Below, piece after piece: positions 18,230 through 27,871 of a stretch of 64,000 nt of DNA. Under the pieces are notes generated by a model. The model had not been told where the DNA came from. It saw only the letters and a list, made by a program, of their open reading frames with translations, and made no database searches. The first letter of the stretch is position 1; every line of letters starts with the position of its first letter. The position numbers and the translations under genes were made by a program. Origin of the DNA: Gordonia sp. ABSL11-1 (GTDB lineage: Bacteria; Actinomycetota; Actinomycetes; Mycobacteriales; Mycobacteriaceae); contig NZ_JASXSI010000019.1 of the NCBI RefSeq assembly GCF_030315685.1, forward strand, positions 34,422 through 98,421, given 5' to 3'.

Positions 18230-19189
18230 TCAGCTCGCCGCGACGGCGTCGCCCTCGTCCGAGCGTGCCCCGACCTGCTCCTGCTCCTCGCGTACCCGGG
18301 AGACGGCGTCGGAGGACTCGTTCTCACGGTCGCCGAAGTACTGCTGCAGCGAGTAGGCGAAGGCTGCGGCCCACGCGACGATGATGATTCCGTAGATGAC
18401 GGTCTGCGCCGTCTGCGGGACGTCCACGAGATCGCTGCGGAACAGGCTGCGGGTGTTGGTGAAGATGATCAGGCCGCCGACCGACGATCCCAGGAGTCGC
18501 GGCGGGATGTGGCGGACCAGCCATGCGGCGATCGGCGCGGCGATAACACCACCGACGAGGATGGCAGCCACCCATGCGAAGTTAATCCCCTGCGAGCCGA
18601 GGCTGAACAGGAAGCCGAGGCTCGCGGCGACGGCGATGATGAACTCACTGGTGTCGATCGACCCGATGACCTTGCGGGGTTCGAGGCGGCCGCTGGCGAG
18701 GATGGCAGGTGTGCCCACCGGACCCCAGCCACCGCCGCCGGTGGCGTCGACGAACCCGGCGACGAAGCCGAGCGGCCCGAGGAAGCGCTTGCGCAACGGC
18801 TTGCCGAGGTTGTGGCGCGGGATGCCCTGGAAGGTGAAGCGGAGAAGGATGTAGAGCCCGAGGAGCAGCAGGATGATCGCCATGATCGGCGCCGCGGCCT
18901 CGGTCGACAGGTTGGACAGGATCGTCGCGCCGAGGAATGCGCCGATGGCGCCCGGAAGGGCGATCCGGCGAACGACCTTCCAATCGACGTTGCCGAACCG
19001 CCAGTGGGAGACGCCGGACACGAGTGTGGTGCCGATCTCCGCGAGGTGCACGGTCGCCGACGCCGCGGCCGGGTTGGTGCCGATTGCCAACAACAGGGTC
19101 GTGGTGGTGACGCCGTAGGCCATACCGAGGCTGCCGTCCACGAGCTGCGCGGCGAAACCGACGATGGCGATCAGGACAATGGTTCTCAT
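18230..19189 (-). CDS. TSUP-family transporter (TauE/SafE, sulfite/sulfur-compound permease)
   Basis: A 319-residue integral membrane protein with about eight hydrophobic spans. Both family repeats show the signature glycine-rich segments: FAAQLVDGSLGMAYGV in span 1 and AGFVDATGGGGWGPVGTPA in the second half. TSUP proteins move sulfite, sulfonates, thiosulfate or related anions; direction is not predictable. The C-terminal 45 residues are charged and cytosolic. The ATG at 19187-19189 begins directly at the first span but has no recognisable ribosome site. A 26-codon leader ORF with a single Cys codon ends 64 bases upstream, suggesting cysteine-linked control and a sulfur role. Confidence 0.88.
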   Translation of the reverse strand: MRTIVLIAIVGFAAQLVDGSLGMAYGVTTTTLLLAIGTNPAAASATVHLAEIGTTLVSGVSHWRFGNVDWKVVRRIALPGAIGAFLGATILSNLSTEAAAPIMAIILLLLGLYILLRFTFQGIPRHNLGKPLRKRFLGPLGFVAGFVDATGGGGWGPVGTPAILASGRLEPRKVIGSIDTSEFIIAVAASLGFLFSLGSQGINFAWVAAILVGGVIAAPIAAWLVRHIPPRLLGSSVGGLIIFTNTRSLFRSDLVDVPQTAQTVIYGIIIVAWAAAFAYSLQQYFGDRENESSDAVSRVREEQEQVGARSDEGDAVAAS

Positions 19190-19253
19190 GGTGAGTCGGT
19201 GACTTTCGGAGGAAGGGACGAGATGACGGACCGCGAGGCGCGTCGCAGGGGGA

Positions 19254-19334
19254 TCAGGCGATCACGCCGCGACGCACCTGACACAGCATCGACGCCACCC
19301 GGAGGAGGTCGACGGTCGGTCGGGTCACCAGCAT
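19254..19334 (-). CDS. Leaderless leader peptide upstream of the TSUP gene (cysteine-attenuator candidate)
   Basis: A 26-codon ORF too short for standard gene calling: it begins MLVTRPTVDLLRVASMLCQV and ends RRGVIA. The V-D-L-x-R-V-x-S-x-L-C core is the pattern of the putative leader peptides found before sulfur-metabolism genes in actinobacteria, where ribosome progress at the Cys codon reports cysteine supply. A TACGAT -10-like box ends 7 bases before its ATG, so it should be leaderless and sit at the 5' end of the TSUP transcript. It stops 64 bases before the TSUP ATG. The intervening RNA contains CCUUCCUCC, an anti-Shine-Dalgarno-like tract. Confidence 0.7.
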   Translation of the reverse strand: MLVTRPTVDLLRVASMLCQVRRGVIA

Positions 19335-19427
19335 GCGCAGAATCGTAGGTGGTCGCCGCCGGAAATCCGGCATTCGGGACCGCGAGGGAATCGGTGCGAG
19401 CACAACCCTTGACGGGAGGACTGTCGG

Positions 19428-19835
19428 ATGGCAGGACGTGATGGGATGGCCTTCGGCGACGACTCCGACACGGAACCGGACGTGCCCTCGGACGCGATCC
19501 TCCTGCACCTGTGCACCGTGACCGAGTGGGACGCCGCCCGAGAATCGGGACGACGGGAACCCGACTCCTTCGCCGACGACGGATTCATCCACCTGTCGGC
19601 TCCAAGACAAGTGCACCTCCCGGCCAATCGACTGTTCGCCGGCCGAACGGATCTCGTGCTGCTCGTCATCGATCCCCACCGGCTGAGCGCACCGGTGGTC
19701 TGGGAGTCGGGGGTGCCGAGCGATCCCGACGGCATGCGCTTTCCCCACCTGTACGGGACGCTGCCGGTCGACGCTGTCGTCGATGTCCGCCTCTACCCTC
19801 CGGGCCCCGACGGCACGTTCGTGCCCATCGCCTGA
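19428..19835 (+). CDS. DUF952 protein
   Basis: A 135-residue protein of the DUF952 family: ILLHLCTVTEWDAARESG, DDGFIHLSAPRQVHLPANRL, the VVWESGVPSDPDGMRFPHLYG block and LPVDAVVDVRLYPPG are the conserved pieces. The family is sometimes compared with glutathione-S-transferase-like or ADP-ribosyl-transfer folds, but no activity is established. The ATG 19428 is preceded by GGGAGG 8 bases upstream; the first 20 residues are an acidic extension. Divergent from the leader/TSUP unit with a 93-base shared promoter region. Confidence 0.85.
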   Translation: MAGRDGMAFGDDSDTEPDVPSDAILLHLCTVTEWDAARESGRREPDSFADDGFIHLSAPRQVHLPANRLFAGRTDLVLLVIDPHRLSAPVVWESGVPSDPDGMRFPHLYGTLPVDAVVDVRLYPPGPDGTFVPIA

Positions 19836-19942
19836 CCTCGAGGTCCGTCGACGGATGACCGGCCGGAATCAGCCTGCGCCGCGAGACGGGCGAGGGGACC
19901 ATCGCTCGTGCGATGATCCCCTCGTGGGTCGTCTGTCCCCGG

Positions 19943-21370
<1,428 letters not shown>

Positions 21371-21470
21371 GTACAACCTTTCGGAACTGACTATCGTGAA
21401 TCACTCACGGCGGCATGCGCCGACGCGGAGCAGGGCTTGAATTCTCGGTCCGTGATGACCGGTGTGGACC

Positions 21471-21476
21471 ATTGTA
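21471..21476 (-). promoter_or_regulatory. Candidate -10 box (TACAAT) of sigA
   Basis: On the minus strand the hexamer reads TACAAT, close to the actinobacterial TANNNT consensus, and would start transcription about 95 bases before the sigA GTG. No well-spaced -35 is seen; a TTGCCA lies 21 bases further upstream, which is too far. Confidence 0.4.
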
Positions 21477-21561
21477 ACGACATCGCATCTCGTGATGTGG
21501 CAAAGCCCAGGTCAGTGGGCTGTCGCACCGTGGAGACGACGTACTCGACGGCCGTCGGTGA

Positions 21562-22356
21562 TCACGTGCGGAGGCCGGCGTCCACGGCCATCGCGGCGCC
21601 GACGATACCCGCCGTGTTGAGCAGGGTCGCCGGGACCACCGGTGTCGTGTTCGTCAGATACGGAATCCACTTGTCCGACTTCCTGCTGATCCCGCCGCCG
21701 ACGATGAACAACGTCGGCCACAGGAGTGCCTCGTAGACCTCGAGGACATCCGACAGCTTGCCGGCCCATTTCTCGTACGACCAGCCCTTGTCCTCCTTCA
21801 CTTTCGACGACGCGCGGTGCTCGGCTTCCTTGCCGTCGATGACCAGGTGCCCGAGTTCCGTGTTGGGTACGAGGGTGCCGTTGATCAGCAGTGCGGTACC
21901 GATGCCGGTGCCGAGGGTGAGCAGCATGATCACGCCGTCGACGCCGGCCCCGCCGCCGAACCGGTCCTCGGCCATACCCGCTGCGTCGGCATCGTTGAGG
22001 ACCGAGACCGCGCGGCCGCCGAGAGCGTTCCCGAACAGGTTGTAGACCTCGGTGCCGATCCAGCTCTTGTCGATGTTGGCGGCGGTCCGCATCGTGCCGT
22101 CGGTGACGACACCGGGGAGCGTGATCCCGACGGGTCCCGCCCAACCGAAGTGATCGACGACCTCGGCCACGCCCCCGGCGACCGAGTCGGGGGTCGCCGG
22201 CTGAGGGGTGAGGACCTTGAACCGCTCACCCACGAGCTGACCGGTCTGCAGGTCCACGATCCCGCCCTTGATCCCGGAACCGCCGACATCCACGCCGAAG
22301 CCGAGTGTCCTGGCCGACGTGTCCGTGGCGGTGCTCGCTGTCTCGACGTCGGTCAT
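21562..22356 (-). CDS. ppgK: Polyphosphate glucokinase
   Basis: A 264-residue ROK-fold kinase that phosphorylates glucose with polyphosphate or ATP, feeding glycolysis in the cytoplasm. Signatures: FGVDVGGSGIKGGIVD (phosphate 1), LPGVVTDGTMRTAANIDKSW (polyphosphate-glucokinase type), NDADAAGMAE (catalytic Asp), LLTLGTGIGTAL and LGHLVIDG. The ATG at 22354-22356 has GAGAGG 8 bases upstream; the longer reading adds nine residues over that site. The gene is leftward, divergent from the suhB-like gene, as Rv2702/Rv2701c are paired in M. tuberculosis. Confidence 0.95.
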   Translation of the reverse strand: MTDVETASTATDTSARTLGFGVDVGGSGIKGGIVDLQTGQLVGERFKVLTPQPATPDSVAGGVAEVVDHFGWAGPVGITLPGVVTDGTMRTAANIDKSWIGTEVYNLFGNALGGRAVSVLNDADAAGMAEDRFGGGAGVDGVIMLLTLGTGIGTALLINGTLVPNTELGHLVIDGKEAEHRASSKVKEDKGWSYEKWAGKLSDVLEVYEALLWPTLFIVGGGISRKSDKWIPYLTNTTPVVPATLLNTAGIVGAAMAVDAGLRT

Positions 22357-22523
22357 ATCGATGTCCTCTCTGGATGAACCCACGGGAACTGCTGTGGTCT
22401 AAGGCTATCCAGCCCGCCGCTGCCATGCTGCCGTCGACACGAATCCGACACCTCGATGACGCCGGGAGATCGCCCACCGGTCCCGTGTGGGCGCGGCTTG
22501 CGCAGGTGTGTTGACATAGGTGC

Positions 22524-23408
22524 GTGACGGATGCCGCCGGTTTCGCCGAACTCGAACGTGTCGCGATCGATGTGGCGGAGCGTGCAGCCGACCACGTCCG
22601 GATGCGCCGGCCACAACTCTTCGGTACCGACCCGGGACATGATCCCCGGCCCGGCACCCGCGCCGACGGGCCGGCGCCGGTCGCGACGAAGTCGACGCCA
22701 ACCGATCCGGTGACCCTCGCCGACACCGAGACCGAGCAATTGATCCGACGGGAGTTGCGCGAGCAACGACCGGACGACGAGGTCCTGGGGGAGGAGGCCG
22801 GTGGCACGGTCGAGGTTCCGTCGGGGGTGCGCTGGGTCGTCGACCCGATCGACGGCACGGTCAACTTCATGTACGGCATCCCCGCCTACGCCGTCTCCGT
22901 CGCGGCACAGGTGGACGGACGATCGGTGGCAGGCGCGGTGGTCGATGTCGCCCGCGCGATCACGTACTCCGCATCGGCGGGCGGTGGTGCCCGGGTCGAC
23001 ACCGGCAACGGCCCCGCCGCATTGTCGTGCAATCCGATCGACCGGCTGGATCTCGCGCTCGTCGCCACCGGGTTCTCCTACGGTGCGGGTCGTCGAAGCG
23101 CCCAGGGCGCCATCGTCGCGGATCTGCTGCCCCGGATTCGCGATCTGCGCCGGGTGGGCGCCGCTGCGTTGGACCTGTGCATGGTCGCCAGTGGTGCCGT
23201 CGACGCCCATTACGAGCACGGACTGAGTCCCTGGGATTGGGCCGCGGGCGCACTCATCGCCGCCGAGGCGGGGGCCGTTGTCCACACTCCGCCACCGCAA
23301 TCGCGGTCATCGGACGGGCATGTGACCATCGCCGCCGCGCCGGGGATCGCCGAGGCGTTCGTGCGGCTGCTCGACGACGTCGGGGCCAGACGGGCGATGC
23401 CCGATTGA
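22524..23408 (+). CDS. suhB: Inositol monophosphatase-family phosphatase (SuhB-like)
   Basis: A 294-residue Mg-dependent phosphatase. The metal site is visible as GEEAGGTVE (Glu), then WVVDPIDGTVNFMYGIP (Asp-x-Ile-Asp-Gly-Thr) and, near the end, SPWDWAAGALIAAEAGA. Members hydrolyse inositol-1-phosphate for phosphatidylinositol and mycothiol synthesis; some act on other sugar phosphates or on NADP. The GTG 22524 (VTDAAGFAELERVAIDVAER) fits the family N-terminus. It converges on cei with a 31-base gap. Orthologue of Rv2701c by position and sequence. Confidence 0.92.
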   Translation: MTDAAGFAELERVAIDVAERAADHVRMRRPQLFGTDPGHDPRPGTRADGPAPVATKSTPTDPVTLADTETEQLIRRELREQRPDDEVLGEEAGGTVEVPSGVRWVVDPIDGTVNFMYGIPAYAVSVAAQVDGRSVAGAVVDVARAITYSASAGGGARVDTGNGPAALSCNPIDRLDLALVATGFSYGAGRRSAQGAIVADLLPRIRDLRRVGAAALDLCMVASGAVDAHYEHGLSPWDWAAGALIAAEAGAVVHTPPPQSRSSDGHVTIAAAPGIAEAFVRLLDDVGARRAMPD

Positions 23409-23439
23409 GAGTGCGGCAACGGCGGGCGTTGGCGATCGT

Positions 23440-24156
23440 TCAGCAGGAGGCGGAGTGCACCGCTGCGACCAGCGCGGGGTCGGCGCCCGTCTGGGGATTC
23501 TTCGGGTCGGCTGAGCGCAACGCCTCGAGTGCGGCCTGGGCGTCCTGCGTCTGCTCCCGGCCCTCGTAGTACTCGCCGAGAGCGACGTCGACGGACGTGC
23601 CCTGACGGCCGTCGTCGACGAGCTGGGCACAGGGGAGTGCCAGCCACACCGCGGCGGCGCTCGCCTTTCCGGCGGGACCGAATCGGATCTGCCCGTAGCA
23701 GGCCAGGTCCTGATTCGGATAGAGCGTGTCGTCGGCGTACGGGGCGTCGGGGACGGGGCTGAATCCTTGCGAGGTGAGATCGTCGGAGACGGACTGGGCG
23801 GCCCCGCGCTGCGCCGACGCGTTCAGGACTCGCACCTGGAACGTCGACAGTGCCGCGGGAGCGACCTGCAGCATCTCCTGGCGGTCGACGTCGGTGAGCG
23901 TCGGCGGCGCGGTGGACGGCGGTGCGGGTGCACCTGCCGGGGCGAGAGGCGCTGACGCCGACGCGGAGGCAGGAGAAGGTTGATTGCAGGCGGTCGGCAC
24001 GGCGGCCCCACCGGAACCGCGCAGCGCGACCGCCCATACGATGAGTGCCCCGACGAGCAGGACGACTGCGGCGATGACCGCCGGGATGTACCGGCGACGA
24101 CGGAATGGGCGACCGCGCGGGTCGACCGGGGTTCCCGCGGTAATCTGCGACACCAC
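23440..24156 (-). CDS. cei: Cei-like envelope integrity protein (LytR C-terminal domain)
   Basis: A 238-residue single-pass membrane protein. After a basic head, one span (YIPAVIAAVVLLVGALIVWA) anchors it. A Pro/Ala/Ser-rich linker and a short helix (DVDRQEMLQVAPAALST) follow. The extracytoplasmic LytR_C-like domain reads FQVRVLNASAQRGAAQSVSD and GFSPVPDAPYADDTLY. It corresponds to Rv2700, reported in mycobacteria to be needed for envelope integrity. Four cysteines lie in the outer domain, so disulfides are possible. The start is one of two tandem GTG codons (24156 or 24153). Confidence 0.87.
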   Translation of the reverse strand: MVSQITAGTPVDPRGRPFRRRRYIPAVIAAVVLLVGALIVWAVALRGSGGAAVPTACNQPSPASASASAPLAPAGAPAPPSTAPPTLTDVDRQEMLQVAPAALSTFQVRVLNASAQRGAAQSVSDDLTSQGFSPVPDAPYADDTLYPNQDLACYGQIRFGPAGKASAAAVWLALPCAQLVDDGRQGTSVDVALGEYYEGREQTQDAQAALEALRSADPKNPQTGADPALVAAVHSASC

Positions 24157-24567
24157 CGTGAACTGGCTCCTTCACTCCGTCGGCCTTGCGGCACCACTGT
24201 AGAGGGTGTGCCTCCGCCCGGTGCGGAGGCAGGCCGGACACCCCCTGCCGCGGAGACTCGAGGACTGCCTCGACACGCACGGGAATGATCTCCGCGAAGA
24301 GATCGTTGACCCAGCCGCATCGGTGCACTAAGCTTCGGGCGCCCGACCTCCTAAGCCAGAGGGGGACGTGCGGAGAGAACGTGATCCGGCTGTGACAAAG
24401 ATCACGACGATCCGCGGGGTTCTGGGTAACGAATTGCACCGGTCATGACGTTGTAGTGGCGCCGCCGGCAAGACAATCCCGGCGGGCTCAGGCACCTCAT
24501 GTTTGCTCGGCCACAAGCCGGCATCCGCAGAGCGCCCCTCACACTCTCACACCAGGTAAGGCACACA
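24157..24567. promoter_or_regulatory. 411-base intergenic region with a CRP/GlxR-like site
   Basis: This region separates the divergent cei and DUF4193 genes. TGTGACAAAGATCACG at 24391-24406 is one base from the TGTGA-N6-TCACA consensus of the CRP family (Crp/GlxR in actinobacteria). Several short GC-rich inverted repeats lie at 24206-24250. No ORF with coding character and no RNA family that I recognise is present. Confidence 0.5.
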
Positions 24568-24867
24568 ATGGCTACTGATTACGACGCGCCGCGACGCACG
24601 GAGACCGAGGACATCAGCGAGGATTCTCTCGAGGAGCTGAAGGCGCGGCGCAGCGAAGCGCAGTCCTCGGCCGTCGACGTCGACGAGAGTGATACCGCAG
24701 AATCGTTCGAACTGCCGGGTGCAGACCTGTCCGGCGAGGAGTTGTCGGTTCGTGTGATCCCCAAGCAGGCCGACGAGTTCACCTGCACCAGCTGTTTTCT
24801 CGTCTATCACCGCAGCCGGCTGGCCCGCGAGAACGGTTCGTCGCTGATCTGCGTCGACTGCGCCTGA
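24568..24867 (+). CDS. DUF4193 small zinc-ribbon-like protein
   Basis: A 99-residue actinobacterial DUF4193 protein (Rv2699c type). The first half is acidic and low in structure (ETEDISEDSLEELKARRSE). The second half holds CTSCFLVYHRSRLARENG and ICVDC, two CxxC pairs that can bind one zinc. The family shares a surface pattern with RNA-polymerase-binding small proteins but its function is not established. AGGTAAGG lies about 7 bases before the ATG 24568. Its long upstream region carries a CRP-like site. Confidence 0.92.
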   Translation: MATDYDAPRRTETEDISEDSLEELKARRSEAQSSAVDVDESDTAESFELPGADLSGEELSVRVIPKQADEFTCTSCFLVYHRSRLARENGSSLICVDCA

Positions 24868-24978
24868 CACCAGGTCCCGGTCCGGCGGCAGCCCCACTGG
24901 ATCTGTAATTCCAGCCCCTGAACACACGGGCGAACCACAGTGGGTCGAGCGGGGCCGCTGCCGGCCCCGCCGTCGACG
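24868..24978. terminator. Imperfect hairpin between convergent DUF4193 and DUF3093 genes
   Basis: CCCACTG near 24891 is complementary to CAGTGGG near 24938, and the flanks CGGCGGCAG / CCGCTGCCG can extend the pairing. Position between two convergent genes fits a shared terminator. The stem has gaps, so the call is tentative. Confidence 0.4.
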
Positions 24979-25563
24979 TCAGTCGGCGATCCCCGCCTCC
25001 GCGGCCGCATCCGGCACGTCGAGCGCCGCGAGCACCGCGGACGGATCCCGTGTCGACACCAGCCAATACGGTGTCGGATCGTCGGGATCGTCGAGCACCA
25101 ACAGCACCATCGTCTTCACCCACGCCTTGTGGACCAGGAAAGCCGCGGGATCGAGCTGACGACCGAGCGCCGCACTCTTCGCGGTGGCCGGTACCGTTGC
25201 GCCGCGGGCGATGACCGAGCGCGGGAGCCGTGCCCGACCCGCCTGTAACTGACCGTCGGCGGTCACCCTCACCGACGGCCGGCCCAGCGACCACAGCATC
25301 CACGCGCACAGCAGGCCCACGGCCACATAGCCGGCAATGCTCCACACGGAATCCCGGGCGGACAGCTGGATCTCGTAGCCGACGACACCCGTCACGACTG
25401 CGGCGGCCAACCACCACCACAGCGGCACGTACAGCCGTTCGTGGTAGCGGTCTGAACCCGAGTTGTGTTCTGGCGCCGGTCGGTTCCCGTGTCCGGCGGA
25501 GGTGCCGGCGTCGTCGCCGGAGGGGCGACCCGTCGGATTCTCGGGTGATGCTGGGGTACTCAC
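24979..25563 (-). CDS. DUF3093 membrane protein
   Basis: A 194-residue actinobacterial DUF3093 protein (Rv2698 type). After a polar head come YHERLYVPLWWWLAAAVVTG (span 1, family signature) and VWSIAGYVAVGLLCAWMLWS (span 2), then a cytosolic beta-rich domain with LGRQLDPAAFLVHKAWVKTM and a DDPTPYWLVSTRDP block. Function unknown. The GTG at 25561-25563 is only 22 bases from the divergent dut start, so the two genes must share promoter DNA with each other's coding sequence. The pair is conserved in order with M. tuberculosis. Confidence 0.88.
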   Translation of the reverse strand: MSTPASPENPTGRPSGDDAGTSAGHGNRPAPEHNSGSDRYHERLYVPLWWWLAAAVVTGVVGYEIQLSARDSVWSIAGYVAVGLLCAWMLWSLGRPSVRVTADGQLQAGRARLPRSVIARGATVPATAKSAALGRQLDPAAFLVHKAWVKTMVLLVLDDPDDPTPYWLVSTRDPSAVLAALDVPDAAAEAGIAD

Positions 25564-25573
25564 GCGACCAGCG

Positions 25574-25586
25574 TAGTCTTCCCTCG
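25574..25586 (+). promoter_or_regulatory. -10 box TAGTCT for leaderless dut
   Basis: TAGTCT at 25574-25579 ends 6 bases before the dut GTG at 25586; no ribosome site fits in the 22-base gap, so the transcript probably begins at the start codon. Confidence 0.55.
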
Positions 25587-26116
25587 TGGCGCCGAATCCC
25601 TCCACCACTTCATCCAGCCGGCCTGATCCGATCGGGCCCGTCGCGGTCCGTCGCCTCGATCCCGGCATACCCCTTCCCACCCGGGCACACCCGGGCGACG
25701 CGGGTGTCGATCTGTGTTCGACGATCGACCTCGAATTGGCGCCCGGCCGTCGTCAACTGGTGCCGACGGGTATCGCGATCGCGCTTCCGGTCGGCACGGT
25801 CGGCCTCATCCATCCCCGCTCGGGTCTTGCCGCGCGTGCGGGTCTCTCCATCGTCAACACCCCGGGCACCATCGACGCCGGCTACCGCGGCGAGATCAAG
25901 GTCTGCCTGATCAATCTCGATTCCGCGGAGACGATCACCATCGGGCGTGGCGACCGGATCGCACAGTTGCTCGTCCAGCGTGTCGAGTTGCCCGACTTCG
26001 TCGAGGTCGATGAACTCGACGAGACGAGCCGCGGAGCCGGCGGCTACGGCTCGAGCGGCGGCCACGCGATCCTTGCGGAGGTCGCCCCCGATATCGACGG
26101 CGAGACCGGCGCCTGA
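25586..26116 (+). CDS. dut: dUTPase
   Basis: A 176-residue trimeric dUTP pyrophosphatase that makes dUMP and keeps uracil out of DNA. All five motifs are visible: [48 protein letters not shown] and the C-terminal [12 protein letters not shown]. The head of about 18 residues ([19 protein letters not shown]) and the 20-residue tail are variable. Probably leaderless from GTG 25586. It is followed after 44 bases by the DUF3710 gene, as in M. tuberculosis (Rv2697c-Rv2696c). Confidence 0.97.
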   Translation: MAPNPSTTSSSRPDPIGPVAVRRLDPGIPLPTRAHPGDAGVDLCSTIDLELAPGRRQLVPTGIAIALPVGTVGLIHPRSGLAARAGLSIVNTPGTIDAGYRGEIKVCLINLDSAETITIGRGDRIAQLLVQRVELPDFVEVDELDETSRGAGGYGSSGGHAILAEVAPDIDGETGA

Positions 26117-26160
26117 CGGCGTCGTCTGCGCATCCGGACCCGAGGAGTGGACAGAACAAG

Positions 26161-26982
26161 ATGGCACGCGACGACGAGAACGATCTGACGATCGGTTCGG
26201 CACAGGGCCCCTATGACATCGAGGCGCTCGCAACGCCGCCGGAGGACCTGGAGAACTCGCACCTGGACCTCGGGTCGGTGCTGGTACCTGTCGTCGAGGG
26301 TGGACAGGTGACCGTCGAGATGTCGGCGGAGCACCAGCCGGAGGCCGTCTATCTGGTGACGCCGCACGGACGGATCAGTGTGAGCGCATTCGCCGCACCC
26401 AAGTCGCCCGGACTGTGGCGGGAGGTGGTGACCGAGCTCGCCGGATCGCTGCGCGACGAAGGAGCGCAGGTCGCGATCGAGGACGGCCATTGGGGCCGCG
26501 AGGTGGTGGCGACCGTTCCGGGTGCCGCCCACCGGTTCGTCGGTGTCGACGGCCCGCGGTGGATGGTGCGCTGCATCGCCAGCGGACCCGACGACTCCGC
26601 CGACGAACTCGGTCGCCTCGCACGAGCGGTGCTCGCCGAATCGGTGGTGCGACGGGGCACCGATCCGCACCCGCCGCGGGACGCTCTGCCGATCGTGTTG
26701 CCGCCGGTGCTGGCCGAGCAGGTCGCGGCCGCGCAGGAACAGATGCAGGCCGAGCAGTCCGCCGAACAGCCGGAGTCATCGGTGCCGCCGGGCGGGCAGC
26801 CGGCGGACGCGCCGGCCGGTGGCGCGATCGACCAACTTGCCTCGGCCACCGTGTACGGCGAGGAGCCAGCATCGCCGTCGGACGACGAGCCGGACCGCGA
26901 TGTCGACCCCGACCCCGAGGACGAGGCACCGCGCTCGTCGGGATCGGCGATGCAGCGATTCCGGCGTAATCGACGTCAGTGA
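26161..26982 (+). CDS. DUF3710 protein
   Basis: A 273-residue actinobacterial DUF3710 protein (Rv2696c type). The globular core covers residues 15-175: GPYDIEALATPPEDLENSHLD, LDLGSVLVPVVEGGQVTVEM, ISVSAFAAPKSPGLWREVV and the VDGPRWMVRCIASGPD segment. The C-terminal 100 residues are Glu/Pro/Asp-rich and disordered, ending in a basic FRRNRRQ. No catalytic motif is seen and function is unknown. It lies between dut and a leftward hydrolase. A GGAGTGGACAGAACAAG leader places a Shine-Dalgarno about 11 bases before ATG 26161. Confidence 0.9.
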   Translation: MARDDENDLTIGSAQGPYDIEALATPPEDLENSHLDLGSVLVPVVEGGQVTVEMSAEHQPEAVYLVTPHGRISVSAFAAPKSPGLWREVVTELAGSLRDEGAQVAIEDGHWGREVVATVPGAAHRFVGVDGPRWMVRCIASGPDDSADELGRLARAVLAESVVRRGTDPHPPRDALPIVLPPVLAEQVAAAQEQMQAEQSAEQPESSVPPGGQPADAPAGGAIDQLASATVYGEEPASPSDDEPDRDVDPDPEDEAPRSSGSAMQRFRRNRRQ

Positions 26983-27003
26983 GCGCCGCCGTCGGGTGAA
27001 TCG

Positions 27004-27753
27004 TCAGTCGGGCGGGGGCTTGTGCCCGACGGGCCCGGTGGGTCCGCGCATCGCCGACCACCCGCGTGCACAGGCGAATCCGAGAATCGATGGATCGTTG
27101 CCCCAGTCCTCGAGTCCGACCTCGGTCAACGAGGAGCGGGGTGCCGCCGTCGCCCAGTCCCGGCCGACCTGACCGGGGTGTACCGGGTCGTCGACGGCGA
27201 TGGTGACCGCGATCGGTGCCGTCAATGTGGCGATGTCGTCGAGACCCGGAGCGCGGAACGATGCCGCCTCGGCGAGTTGATCGAGCAGGCGTGGATGCAA
27301 CGCCCGCCACGAACGCCCGAGTTCGGCGGCCAGCCACGGAGGGCTCGTCGCCGACATCATCGCGATCGTGTGTTCCAACCCGTCGCTCTGCAGTGCCCGT
27401 GCGGTCGCGGTCGCGCTCCACGCGGCGGGCGCCGTCGCCGGGTCGCCGGTCCACGCCGGCAGAGCCGCCCACACGCCCCCACACGGATTCTGCAGCGCCC
27501 AGGCGAGCGCGATCGCCGCGCCGATCGACACCCCGCCGACGACCGGTGGACCGTACACGTCCGCCAGCTCGTCGAGTCGTCTCAGATGATCGGCGACGAG
27601 GCGTTCGGACGGCTCGAGTGCCACGAGTGTGAGACCGGACTCATCGGCCGCGGGACCGAACGCGCGGCGCACGTAATCGGCGTCGGATCCGGTGCCCGGC
27701 ATGCCGATGAGCAACTGTGGACCCCTCGGATCCGACCCCTCGATGGCGGGCAT
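27004..27753 (-). CDS. Alpha/beta-hydrolase-like protein (Rv2695 type)
   Basis: A 249-residue protein with an alpha/beta-hydrolase-like plan. PQLLIGMPGTGSDADYV forms the first strand and oxyanion region, VVGGVSIGAAIALAWAL is a nucleophile-elbow-like motif with serine in GVSIGA, and AVTIAVDDPVHPGQVGRDWA carries the acid Asp and a histidine. A final VGLEDWGNDPSILGFAC is near the expected catalytic-base position but holds no His, so activity is uncertain. It is leftward, convergent with DUF3710. Start ATG 27751-27753; no clear ribosome site. Confidence 0.72.
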   Translation of the reverse strand: MPAIEGSDPRGPQLLIGMPGTGSDADYVRRAFGPAADESGLTLVALEPSERLVADHLRRLDELADVYGPPVVGGVSIGAAIALAWALQNPCGGVWAALPAWTGDPATAPAAWSATATARALQSDGLEHTIAMMSATSPPWLAAELGRSWRALHPRLLDQLAEAASFRAPGLDDIATLTAPIAVTIAVDDPVHPGQVGRDWATAAPRSSLTEVGLEDWGNDPSILGFACARGWSAMRGPTGPVGHKPPPD

Positions 27754-27871
27754 GTCATGATCATGCCCGACGTTGTACAGAGAGCACGGTCGGGATTACT
27801 CTGGCGACTGTAAACAGGGCCGTCAGCTACCGCCCGACGTCTCATCGAGATGAATCACCCAGGAGGGTGTG

